DNA from: Saprospiraceae bacterium
GTDB lineage: Bacteria > Bacteroidota > Bacteroidia > Chitinophagales > Saprospiraceae
DNA: 16,301 nucleotides
Direction: 5' to 3'
Assembly (NCBI GenBank): GCA_016787375.1
Contig: JAEUUM010000306.1
Span: forward strand, 1-16,301
The notes beneath the pieces were generated by a model, which was not told where the DNA came from, made no database searches, and saw nothing but the letters and a program-made list of their open reading frames with translations. Positions 7,856-14,062 of this stretch are shown here, one piece after another (the first letter of the stretch is position 1; every line of letters begins with the position of its first letter). The translations under genes and the position numbers were made by a program.

Positions 7856-8986
7856 ATGAAAAATACTGTACTCTATTTTTGCTTGTCGCTTTTACTCTTT
7901 TCATGTTCAAAAAGAGTGGTACAAACAGAGCCGGTGACAAAAAATCAAAAATATCCAAAAAATATAATATTGATGATTGGAGACGGAATGGGTCTTGCAC
8001 AAATTAGTGCAGGTCTTTATTCAAATGGTAATCATCTGAATTTTGAACGATTTACCGAAATTGGTTTGCATAAATCTTATTCCGGAAACAACTTAATTAC
8101 TGATTCCGCTGCCGGTGCAACTGCATTCTCATGTGGGTGTAAATCCTACAATGGAGCAATTGGTGTTAAGTTGGATTCAACAACTTGTAAAACGATTATG
8201 GAGTCATTGAAAGAAAAAGGACTAACAACAGGTTTATTGGTTACTTGCAGTATAACGCACGCCACACCTGCTTGTTTTTATGCCCATCAACCAAGCAGGG
8301 CCCTTGACGAAAATATCGCCAGCGATCTTGTAAAATCAGATGTTGACTTTTTTATTGGAGGCGGAAAAAAGTTCTTCGACAGAAGATCGACTGATGATCG
8401 AAACTTGGTCCAGGAATTAAAAAATAAAGCCTACATAATACAGGATTATTTTCAGGATGATTTAACAAAAGAAAATTTTGATGCCACTAAAAAATATGGT
8501 TTTTTTACAGCAGATGATTCTCCTCTTCCTTCCACTCAGGGGCGCGATTATGAAATCAATGTAGTTGACAAATCATTGAATTACCTGAATACCCGTGGAA
8601 ATAAAAATGGCTTTTTCTATATGATCGAAGGATCGCAAATAGATTGGGGTGGACATGCGGCAAACTCTGATTGGATCATATCAGAAGTTAAAAATTTTGA
8701 TGCTACCATTGGAAAGGTTCTCGATTTTGCTAAAAAAGATGGAAACACCTTGGTGATTGTAACTGCCGACCACGAAACCGGTGGTTATGCCATTTTGGAA
8801 GGATCAAAAACTGGAAGCATTATTGGTGGATTTGCGGACAAAGGAAAACCAAATTCAAAATCACTTAATCATACAGGTTCATTAATTCCAGTATTCGCAT
8901 ATGGGCCAGGTGCAGAGAATTTCAGAGGAATCTATGAAAACACTGCAATTTTTGATAAAATAAAATCCTTAACAATCAATAAGTAA
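7856..8986 (+). CDS. Alkaline phosphatase, predicted lipoprotein
   Basis: I chose the ATG at 7856 (376 residues) rather than the upstream in-frame ATG at 7754. From 7856 the product begins with a lipoprotein signal ending FSC (Cys17), whereas the longer form would run into the divergent gene and add an unlikely leader. The protein hydrolyses phosphomonoesters outside the inner membrane. Metal and catalytic residues are all present: Asp43 (MIGDGMG), nucleophile Ser84 (TDSAAGATA), His135/Thr137 (THATPA), Glu258, Asp263 and His267 (IEGSQIDWGGH), Asp305/His306 (TADHETGG) and His339 (NHTG). His135 and Trp264 fill the positions of Asp153 and Lys328 of the E. coli enzyme; I recall this His/Trp pair from the Antarctic TAB5 enzyme. 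A beta-propeller lipoprotein gene starts 5 bp downstream, indicating an operon. Confidence 0.93.
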   Translation: MKNTVLYFCLSLLLFSCSKRVVQTEPVTKNQKYPKNIILMIGDGMGLAQISAGLYSNGNHLNFERFTEIGLHKSYSGNNLITDSAAGATAFSCGCKSYNGAIGVKLDSTTCKTIMESLKEKGLTTGLLVTCSITHATPACFYAHQPSRALDENIASDLVKSDVDFFIGGGKKFFDRRSTDDRNLVQELKNKAYIIQDYFQDDLTKENFDATKKYGFFTADDSPLPSTQGRDYEINVVDKSLNYLNTRGNKNGFFYMIEGSQIDWGGHAANSDWIISEVKNFDATIGKVLDFAKKDGNTLVIVTADHETGGYAILEGSKTGSIIGGFADKGKPNSKSLNHTGSLIPVFAYGPGAENFRGIYENTAIFDKIKSLTINK

Positions 8987-8991
8987 AGCAA

Positions 8992-9942
8992 ATGGCTATT
9001 GGTATAATTTTAAAAAAAGTACCTCTGAATTGGGGCATTACTTGCCTTTCTTGTATTCTATTTTCATTTTGTGCCAAAGACAATAAGAAAATTACCGATT
9101 TTGGATTTGACCCAATCAATTTAACTAAAGATACAAGCTACCTAACTGGTGAGTTGTCGCAAATAAACTCAGACCTGTTTGTTGAGGCTTCCGGAATTGC
9201 TTCAAGCACCAAATACCCCGGACATTACTACATACACAATGACGGAAGTAACCCAACAGAAATTTACCTGGTTGATAGTTCAGGATTATTAAAAGCGATT
9301 ATTGATCTAAAAGGCATTAACAACCGTGATTGGGAGGATATTTGCACCGGACCCGGGCCAATTGCCGGTAAAACGTATGTCTATCTTGCAGATATTGGAG
9401 ATAATCAGGCAATTCACAGCGATTATTCTATTTACAGATTTGAAGAGCCTGATTTAAAATTAAATCAATCCTCACCGGCCAATGTTGATATTGATAAAAT
9501 TAGCCAATTTAAATTTAATTATCCTGACAATAAAAGTTACAATGCAGAAGCCTTAATGATTGATCCTAAAACTCAAAAATGCTATGTGGTCACCAAATCT
9601 AAATACAGCAGTGTTTATTCAATCTCGCTTACTGAAAATACAACAAATGTAGTTACTGCAAAACTTATTGTTACCTTACCAATAACTGAAGTCACAGGAG
9701 GTGATATATCTGATACAGGTAGCATTCTGTTAAAAGATTATACCAGGGTTTACCTTTGGAGCAACACAGATTCAACCTCCGTAGACAGCTTAATTACTGG
9801 TGTTCCTGTAGAGTGCAAGTATACCATTGAGCCCCAAGGTGAAGCAATATGTTGGTCTCCAGGCCAAAAAAGTTACCTAACCATCAGCGAGGTGACTGCT
9901 GGAATAAAACAATATCTAATTACTTATAAAAGGAAAAGTTAA
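8992..9942 (+). CDS. Probable lipoprotein with phytase/SdiA-regulated-like beta-propeller
   Basis: The 316-residue product has a hydrophobic N-terminus with candidate lipidation cysteines at 21 and 27 (FSFCAKD). The lipobox is not ideal, so plain secretion is possible. The rest (about 60-312) has regularly spaced acidic motifs, apparently one per propeller blade: EASGIA (65-70), HNDG (82-85), NRDWEDI (111-117), ADIGDN (133-138), NAEALMI (184-190), TGGDIS (235-240) and QGEAICW (282-288). This resembles six-bladed propellers of the SdiA-regulated or esterase-like phytase groups, in which such acids bind calcium near the central channel. The start codon is 5 bp after the alkaline phosphatase stop, so the two are probably co-transcribed. 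A shared role in extracellular phosphate release is inference. The hydrolase activity itself is unproven. Confidence 0.6.
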   Translation: MAIGIILKKVPLNWGITCLSCILFSFCAKDNKKITDFGFDPINLTKDTSYLTGELSQINSDLFVEASGIASSTKYPGHYYIHNDGSNPTEIYLVDSSGLLKAIIDLKGINNRDWEDICTGPGPIAGKTYVYLADIGDNQAIHSDYSIYRFEEPDLKLNQSSPANVDIDKISQFKFNYPDNKSYNAEALMIDPKTQKCYVVTKSKYSSVYSISLTENTTNVVTAKLIVTLPITEVTGGDISDTGSILLKDYTRVYLWSNTDSTSVDSLITGVPVECKYTIEPQGEAICWSPGQKSYLTISEVTAGIKQYLITYKRKS

Positions 9943-9976
9943 TCTGCACGAATGCAGAAAGTAAGCTTAATGCTTA
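9943..9976 (+). other. Two tandem hairpins just after the propeller gene
   Basis: Immediately after the TAA at 9940-9942, TCTGCA/TGCAGA (9943-9958) forms a six-pair stem around a CGAA loop. TAAGC/GCTTA (9962-9976) then forms a five-pair stem around TTAAT. Neither is followed by a T-run on the plus strand, so they are not standard intrinsic terminators; they could protect the mRNA 3' end. Confidence 0.4.
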
Positions 9977-9980
9977 GATA

Positions 9981-10011
9981 AAATAAAAAAGCTCCCCACT
10001 ATGTGGAGAGC
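9981..10011 (-). terminator. Intrinsic terminator of tRNA-Asn
   Basis: On the minus strand GCTCTCCAC-ATA-GTGGGGAGC forms a nine-pair stem with one G-U pair and a three-base loop, followed at once by TTTTTTATTT. It begins four bases after the tRNA discriminator base, so the primary transcript is very short on its 3' side. Confidence 0.85.
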
Positions 10012-10015
10012 TCTG

Positions 10016-10089
10016 CGCATCTTCTAGGACTTGAACCTAGGACCTACGGATTAACAGTCCGCCGCTCTAACCGACTGAGCTAAAGATGC
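10016..10089 (-). tRNA. tRNA-Asn (anticodon GTT)
   Basis: Read on the minus strand, 74 bases fold into a complete cloverleaf. The acceptor stem is GCATCTT/AAGATGC with discriminator G. The D arm is GCTC/GAGC around AGTCGGTTA. The anticodon stem is GCGGA/TCCGT with loop CTGTTAA, giving anticodon GTT. The variable loop is AGGTC, and the T arm is CTAGG/CCTAG around TTCAAGT. CCA is not encoded, so it must be added after transcription. The gene stands alone, with its own promoter and terminator. Confidence 0.97.
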
Positions 10090-10108
10090 AATTGCTTCAA
10101 AAGCGATG

Positions 10109-10139
10109 CAAATGTAGGACAATTAAAAATAATGTGCAA
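10109..10139 (-). promoter_or_regulatory. Bacteroidota-type promoter for tRNA-Asn
   Basis: On the minus strand TTG (10139-10137), a 20-bp spacer and TACATTTG (10116-10109) match TTG-N~20-TAnnTTTG at every fixed position. The start should fall near 10102, giving a precursor 5' leader of about 13 bases before the tRNA at 10089. Confidence 0.7.
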
Positions 10140-10172
10140 TATTTGTGGTCTCAATTTTAAAAAAATTTTTTT

Positions 10173-11093
10173 ATGAGTCTTTTGGTTGTTGGTACTGTGG
10201 CATTTGATTCTATTATAACGCCTTTTGGAAAAGCTGAAAAAGTAATAGGTGGTGCAGCTACATATATTAGCTGGGCAGCGTCATTTTATTACAGAAATAT
10301 AAAATTAGTATCAGTAATCGGTGAGGACTGGCCTAATTCTGAATTACACCTGCTTAGATCAAGAGGTGTTGATACAGAGGGTTTGCAAATTAAAAAAGGA
10401 GAAAAATCATTTTTTTGGGAGGGCAAATACCACAATGATATGAATTCCCGTGATACCTTGGTTACTGATTTAAATGTACTAGCTAATTTTGATCCAATTT
10501 TACCTGACTCTTACAAACAACCACAATTTGTCATGCTTGGTAATTTGACACCTGATGTACAAATGCGAGTCCTTGATCAGTTAGAATCAAAACCGAAACT
10601 TATTGTATTGGATACCATGAATTTTTGGATGGAAGTTGCTCTACCTTCACTTAAAGAAGTTCTTAAAAGAGTTGATGTTTTAACAATCAATGATGAAGAG
10701 GCTCGTCAGTTATCAGGTGAACATTCACTGGTTAAAGCAGCAATTGCCATCAAAAAGATGGGACCAAAATATATTGTAATAAAAAAAGGCGAACACGGCG
10801 CCCTACTCTTTTATAAAAACTCAATCTTTTTTGCTCCAGCTCTTCCTTTACAGGATGTGGTTGATCCAACTGGTGCCGGTGATACATTTGCAGGCGGCTT
10901 TATCGGATACCTTGCTCAATCTGGCAATATTCAGTATAACAATATGAAGCGGGCAATGATATATGGTTCTGCAATGGCCTCTTTTTGTGTGGAGGACTTC
11001 AGTTTGAGTAAACTTCAAACACTTACAGATGCAGAAATAATTGAGAGACTTGAAGAATTTGTAAAGTTGACAAAATTTAGTATTAAAGCTTAA
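10173..11093 (+). CDS. PfkB-family sugar/nucleoside kinase
   Basis: This 306-residue cytoplasmic kinase belongs to the ribokinase/PfkB superfamily, which transfers phosphate from ATP to a sugar or nucleoside hydroxyl. It begins LLVVGTVAFDSI, has the N-terminal Gly-Gly of the first signature (VIGGAATY, 25-31), and the C-terminal signature DPTGAGDTFAGGF (231-243). Asp237 is the expected catalytic base, and Gly234 to Asp237 form the anion hole. TINDEEA (171-177) and IVIKKGEHGA (201-210) match the nucleotide-binding region. Length is normal. The substrate cannot be read from sequence; ribose, adenosine and fructose are all possible. AATATTTG (10138-10145), one base off the -7 consensus, is a weak promoter candidate. 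It is convergent with rlmN, with 61 bp between and no hairpin seen. Confidence 0.88.
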   Translation: MSLLVVGTVAFDSIITPFGKAEKVIGGAATYISWAASFYYRNIKLVSVIGEDWPNSELHLLRSRGVDTEGLQIKKGEKSFFWEGKYHNDMNSRDTLVTDLNVLANFDPILPDSYKQPQFVMLGNLTPDVQMRVLDQLESKPKLIVLDTMNFWMEVALPSLKEVLKRVDVLTINDEEARQLSGEHSLVKAAIAIKKMGPKYIVIKKGEHGALLFYKNSIFFAPALPLQDVVDPTGAGDTFAGGFIGYLAQSGNIQYNNMKRAMIYGSAMASFCVEDFSLSKLQTLTDAEIIERLEEFVKLTKFSIKA

Positions 11094-11154
11094 CATAATA
11101 ACCAACTGCTAATAGCCGAATCTAAATTAAGGAAAGTTCAGGTTGCCCCAAATC

Positions 11155-12198
11155 TTAGGCTTTGTTGGCTAATTGCCCACACGCAGCATCGATATCTTTT
11201 CCTCTAGACTTCCGAACAGTTACCATAACGCCAGCTTCACGGAGTATTTTGGCAAAATGGTCTACCTGGTCAAAATCAGCATTTGTAAAAGGTGCGTTAT
11301 CAATTGGATTGTACTCAATAATGTTTATCCTTGCAGGAACTTTTTTGTATATTTTAATTAAATTCTTTGCATCTTCTTCGCCAAGGTTAAAGTTCTGAAA
11401 GGCAATGTATTCAAATGTGATGCGGTTACCCGATTTTATCTGAAAATATTGCAGAGCTTCAGTTAATGTTTTAAGATTGTTTGACTCATTAATTGGCATG
11501 ATCTCATTCCGCTTTTTGTCATCTGCAGCATGGAGTGACAATGCAAGATTAAACTTAACGTCATCATCAGCAAGTTTTTTGATCATTTTTGCTATGCCGG
11601 CAGTGCTAACTGTAATACGCTTGGCAGACATGTGCAAGCCTTGCTCTGAAGTTAGTAGCTTTATACTGTCAAGGACGTTCTGATAAGCCAGCAGCGGTTC
11701 GCCCATTCCCATATAAACAACATTGGTTATCGGTTTGCCAAAATGTGCCATGCATTGAGCATTTACCATAACCACTTGATCATAAATTTCAGCAGGATCT
11801 AAATTTCTAATTCTCTCCATTCGACCAGTAGCACAAAATGAACAAGTCAAAGAACAACCGACCTGACAAGAAACACATACTGTAAATCGACTTTCAGCTG
11901 GGACTGGTATCAATACAGCTTCAATTAAGTGGCCATCATAAAGTTTAAATCTGGATTTGATGGTACCATCATTGCTCAACTGCTCCTTATCTAAAATAAT
12001 GGGATAAAATTTGAATTGCTTATTTAATTTTTCAATTAATGATTTTGGTAGGTTTGTCATTTCACCAAACGACCTAACAGATTTTTTCCAAACCCATTCC
12101 AAAATCTGATTTGCCCTGAAAGTGGGTTCATTTAATTCTGCAATTGACTTCTTTAATTCCTGCTCCGAAATTTTTCGAACATCTGTTAAGTCTTTCAT
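11155..12198 (-). CDS. rlmN: Dual-specificity 23S rRNA A2503 / tRNA A37 C2-methyltransferase
   Basis: RlmN is a radical-SAM enzyme that adds a C2 methyl to A2503 of 23S rRNA, and in characterised homologues also to A37 of some tRNAs. The 347-residue product has the [4Fe-4S] motif CSLTCSFC (Cys115, Cys119, Cys122). Cys108, seven residues before it, and Cys340 in the C-terminal AACGQL are the two mechanistic cysteines (equivalent to Cys118 and Cys355 of the E. coli enzyme). YMGMGEPL, RITVSTAG and NLALSLHA are also conserved. The N-terminal region with FRANQILEWVWKK matches the family's RNA-binding domain, supporting the ATG at 12198. It is divergent from the beta-barrel gene and convergent with the kinase gene. 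Confidence 0.96.
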   Translation of the reverse strand: MKDLTDVRKISEQELKKSIAELNEPTFRANQILEWVWKKSVRSFGEMTNLPKSLIEKLNKQFKFYPIILDKEQLSNDGTIKSRFKLYDGHLIEAVLIPVPAESRFTVCVSCQVGCSLTCSFCATGRMERIRNLDPAEIYDQVVMVNAQCMAHFGKPITNVVYMGMGEPLLAYQNVLDSIKLLTSEQGLHMSAKRITVSTAGIAKMIKKLADDDVKFNLALSLHAADDKKRNEIMPINESNNLKTLTEALQYFQIKSGNRITFEYIAFQNFNLGEEDAKNLIKIYKKVPARINIIEYNPIDNAPFTNADFDQVDHFAKILREAGVMVTVRKSRGKDIDAACGQLANKA

Positions 12199-12202
12199 GA
12201 TG

Positions 12203-12210
12203 CAAAATTA
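12203..12210 (-). promoter_or_regulatory. Candidate -7 element very close to the rlmN start
   Basis: The minus strand reads TAATTTTG, an exact TAnnTTTG match ending only four bases before the rlmN ATG at 12198. If used, transcription would begin at or next to the start codon and give a leaderless message. No TTG is found about 20 bp upstream, so the real promoter may lie elsewhere. Confidence 0.35.
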
Positions 12211-12234
12211 CAAACAAATTCATCAACTGCCATG

Positions 12235-12264
12235 TTTAGTTATCCAAATAGGCGGTTATCTTTG
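12235..12264 (+). promoter_or_regulatory. Promoter of the beta-barrel gene
   Basis: TATCTTTG (12257-12264) matches TAnnTTTG exactly and is followed by CGG, as is common in Bacteroidota promoters. TTT (12235-12237) replaces TTG at a 19-bp spacing. The ATG lies 20 bp downstream at 12285, behind an A-rich leader without a Shine-Dalgarno sequence. Confidence 0.6.
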
Positions 12265-12284
12265 CGGTATAAAATAAACAACCA

Positions 12285-13163
12285 ATGAAATCAAAAATAT
12301 TTTTTCTGTTAACTTTTTTACTTTTCACCTTAACCATTCATGCACAATCACTTATAAAAATTGGATTTAGAGCAGGATTGAACGTATCACATTTGAGCGG
12401 GCCATCCGAAACAGATGATTCTGGAAACTCACTTGAGAAATATTCCAATAATACAGGCTTCTTAGTGGGTGTTTCAGGAGCAATTCCCTTTGATGATTAT
12501 TTTGGAGTTAGAGCAGAATTTCTTTACAGCATTAATGGTGGACGTAGACTATTTGAATCAAGTAATGCCTACCAAAAGTTTAGCACTACAGATTCAAAGA
12601 CGATACTGACAAATGGTTATAAAAGATATAACCTAAATGCATTCAACAGCTACCTCGAGTTGCCTCTGAGTATTTATGGTAAATTATGGAAAAAAATTGA
12701 GCTTTCTGCAGGTATTTGTCCAGGTGTTTTGATTTCTTCAACGGGTACAGGTGAGGTGAAGCATGTTTTTAGTGGTACTACTACATTAAAAGATAAAACC
12801 CTGGTACAAGAATTGGATTTTAACTTTAAAAGTGACAAAATAGGTGCAACATCCGGCGATCCAATAACTTTTAATCTAAATACTGAAGCCATAGCCACTC
12901 GGAGCATCTTGACAGCCTACCAGGACTTTAGTTCAAAAACAGACAATTATTTCAATAACTTTGATATGGGAATTCTTGCAGGTCTCTCTTATTACTTCAA
13001 TGGATCTTTATTTGCAGGAGCAAGACTTTATTATGGCTTGAATGATGTCACCAATAAAAATTATGACATATCACTACAAAAACTAGAAAGCGGAAAATAC
13101 ATTTTAAGAGATGATTTTGACAGAAATATAGTTTTACAATTTATGATTGGGTTCCAGTTCTAA
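12285..13163 (+). CDS. Outer-membrane beta-barrel protein (PorT-family-like)
   Basis: The 292-residue product has a signal peptide (1-21, ending IHAQ). It then shows alternating hydrophobic/polar strands typical of the Bacteroidota outer-membrane beta-barrel family: LIKIGFRAGLNVSHLSG opens the barrel, followed by TGFLVGVSGAIPF, YFGVRAEFLYSINGG, YLELPLSIYG, MGILAGLSYYF and LFAGARLYYGL. The last strand ends NIVLQFMIGFQF with a C-terminal Phe, the usual signal for barrel assembly. YLELPLS..G and the opening GLN are typical of this family. The central segment (about 90-200) is polar and could form long surface loops. No ligand or function can be inferred; such proteins are often structural or transport-related. 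A hairpin terminator follows the stop by 25 bp. Confidence 0.82.
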   Translation: MKSKIFFLLTFLLFTLTIHAQSLIKIGFRAGLNVSHLSGPSETDDSGNSLEKYSNNTGFLVGVSGAIPFDDYFGVRAEFLYSINGGRRLFESSNAYQKFSTTDSKTILTNGYKRYNLNAFNSYLELPLSIYGKLWKKIELSAGICPGVLISSTGTGEVKHVFSGTTTLKDKTLVQELDFNFKSDKIGATSGDPITFNLNTEAIATRSILTAYQDFSSKTDNYFNNFDMGILAGLSYYFNGSLFAGARLYYGLNDVTNKNYDISLQKLESGKYILRDDFDRNIVLQFMIGFQF

Positions 13164-13187
13164 TATAAAAAAGTACCAAAACAAAAA

Positions 13188-13222
13188 ATCCCCGGAATCA
13201 TAATTGATTCGGGGATGGTTTT
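13188..13222 (+). terminator. Intrinsic terminator of the beta-barrel gene
   Basis: ATCCCC-GGAATCA pairs with TGATTC-GGGGAT (13188-13216), about 12 base pairs with one bulged G and a short AT loop. A TTTT run (13219-13222) follows on the plus strand. The preceding ACAAAAAA gives a T-run on the other strand, so it could act in both directions. Confidence 0.75.
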
Positions 13223-13473
13223 GTGGTTTCTCAGAAGTTTGTCAAATTGAATATTTTAACACATCGCTCAATTTCAATTTAATACATATTACCAATCATG
13301 CAAATGCAATGCCAAACTTTGAGTAATATACATCATTAGAAAATGTCCTAAAAAAGGCCAGATTTTGATCAAAATTTGACAAAAGCTCTATATTAACATA
13401 TCAACCAACAAACCCACCCAAATCACCAATTATAATTTTGAAATACTCATTTATTTAAAATATTAAACAACAA

Positions 13474-13560
13474 ATGTGGGTTGAAAATCTTGAAACGATA
13501 CCCTACAAAATTTTTATTCTATTCGAAATTTTTTGGTTATCCACAAGAAATATGGAATAG
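13474..13560 (+). CDS. Possible 28-residue micro-ORF (speculative)
   Basis: ATG at 13474 to TAG at 13558-13560 encodes 28 residues with a hydrophobic, aromatic core (IPYKIFILFEIFWLS) flanked by charged ends, a profile compatible with a small membrane peptide. A -7-like TAATTTTG lies 33 bp upstream and the leader is A-rich. ORFs this short arise often by chance in AT-rich DNA, and no homologue is known to me. Confidence 0.12.
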   Translation: MWVENLETIPYKIFILFEIFWLSTRNME

Positions 13561-13571
13561 AAACAACTTGT

Positions 13572-13592
13572 AAAAGTTTCATTCGAACGAAA
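13572..13592 (-). terminator. Possible weak terminator of the membrane-HTH gene
   Basis: On the minus strand TTTCGT-TCGA-ATGAAA forms a six-pair stem (one G-U) around a four-base loop at 13592-13577, followed by CTTTT. It lies eight bases past the stop codon of the HTH gene. The short AT-rich stem makes it weak. As DNA it is a 16-bp palindrome with one mismatched pair centred on TTCGAA. Confidence 0.35.
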
Positions 13593-13600
13593 TTCAGTAA

Positions 13601-13882
13601 TTACAATGCTGTTAAATTCTGTCCAAAATATTCATCCAATCTTTTACATTCACTTGTTCCTAAGGGGTATTTACCGGATTCAATTCCTTCGAGGTAAGCT
13701 TTGTCTAATCCCGTAAATTTTGATAGTTCATCAATACTCAAATGATAGGACTTTCTTAGTTGTTTTATTTTATAACCATAGTCCTCACTCTTGCTAAAAT
13801 GGATTTGTGAGGGCAATGGTAAACTGAACAACCAAATAACAGCTATTGCGATAAACAATTTAAAGAGATTTGCTTTTTTCAT
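13601..13882 (-). CDS. Small protein with N-terminal membrane segment and Cro/C1-type helix-turn-helix
   Basis: The 93-residue product begins with two lysines and a hydrophobic stretch (about 6-23) that looks like a transmembrane anchor or signal; no clear signal-peptidase site follows. Residues 38-88 form an XRE-type helix-turn-helix: IKQLRKSYHLSIDELSKFTG is helices 1-2, and LDKAYLEGIESGKYPLG spans the recognition helix and the following turn. The charge pattern predicts N-terminus inside, which would put the DNA-binding domain in the periplasm. Either the topology is inverted, the protein does not bind DNA there, or translation starts inside (a TTG codon at residue 23 would give a soluble form). 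A good promoter overlaid by two inverted repeats lies upstream, consistent with autoregulation. The partner or target is unknown. Confidence 0.72.
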   Translation of the reverse strand: MKKANLFKLFIAIAVIWLFSLPLPSQIHFSKSEDYGYKIKQLRKSYHLSIDELSKFTGLDKAYLEGIESGKYPLGTSECKRLDEYFGQNLTAL

Positions 13883-13921
13883 GCTAGGTGCTTTTTTGTT
13901 TAATAAATGTGTTTAACACCA

Positions 13922-13952
13922 CAAATATAAAACAAATTGTTTTTACAAACAA
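13922..13952 (-). promoter_or_regulatory. Promoter of the membrane-HTH gene
   Basis: On the minus strand TTG (13952-13950), a 20-bp spacer and TATATTTG (13929-13922) match the Bacteroidota consensus at every fixed position. The ATG at 13882 is 39 bp downstream. The whole -33 to -7 interval is covered by the inverted repeats at 13929-13964. Confidence 0.7.
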
Positions 13953-13964
13953 AATGTTTTGTTT
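13929..13964. promoter_or_regulatory. Two-site operator candidate over the membrane-HTH promoter
   Basis: Two perfect inverted repeats share the half-site AAACAA. The first is AAAACAA-A-TTGTTTT (13929-13943); the second is AAACAAAA-TG-TTTTGTTT (13947-13964). Their centres are about 19.5 bp apart, close to two helical turns, so dimers bound to both would lie on nearly the same face. They occupy the -33 element and spacer of the promoter, the usual place for repression by an XRE regulator. Confidence 0.5.
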
Positions 13965-14034
13965 ATTTTTTTAAAAAAATATTTTTTTGAACTCTATGTT
14001 CTTCACAGATATACCCTAAAACAAAGAAAAATTG

Positions 14035-14042
14035 TATTTTCG
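14035..14042 (+). promoter_or_regulatory. Candidate -7 element for fabG
   Basis: TATTTTCG is one base off TAnnTTTG and lies 20 bp upstream of the fabG ATG, the same distance as for the beta-barrel gene. No TTG is seen at the expected spacing. The leader is A-rich without a Shine-Dalgarno sequence. Confidence 0.35.
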
Positions 14043-14062
14043 CTTAACAAAACCTAAACAAA

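Larger units (their letters stand above)
13223..13600. other. Intergenic region with no convincing gene
   Basis: This 378-bp AT-rich stretch separates the beta-barrel terminator from the membrane-HTH gene. It contains a perfect 14-bp palindrome, ATTTTGATCAAAAT (13362-13375). It also has one perfect DnaA-box match, TTATCCACA (13537-13545), and an exact -7 match TAATTTTG (13433-13440) with no good -33. An ATG at 13474 opens a 28-codon ORF ending at 13560 (starting MWVENLETIPYKIF, hydrophobic in the middle). The repeated heptamer AACCCAC/GTGGGTT (13411-13417, 13476-13482) could pair as a long-range stem. No known RNA family was recognised. A small RNA or micro-peptide gene is possible but unsupported beyond these features. 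Confidence 0.5.

Noticed and set aside
11162..11683. Plus-strand open frames opposite rlmN
   Set aside because: They are antisense to a clearly conserved enzyme, with no independent evidence.
13223..13600. Replication origin suggested by a DnaA box in AT-rich DNA
   Set aside because: There is only one box. No dnaA, dnaN, gidA or parAB neighbour is present, and no box cluster was seen.
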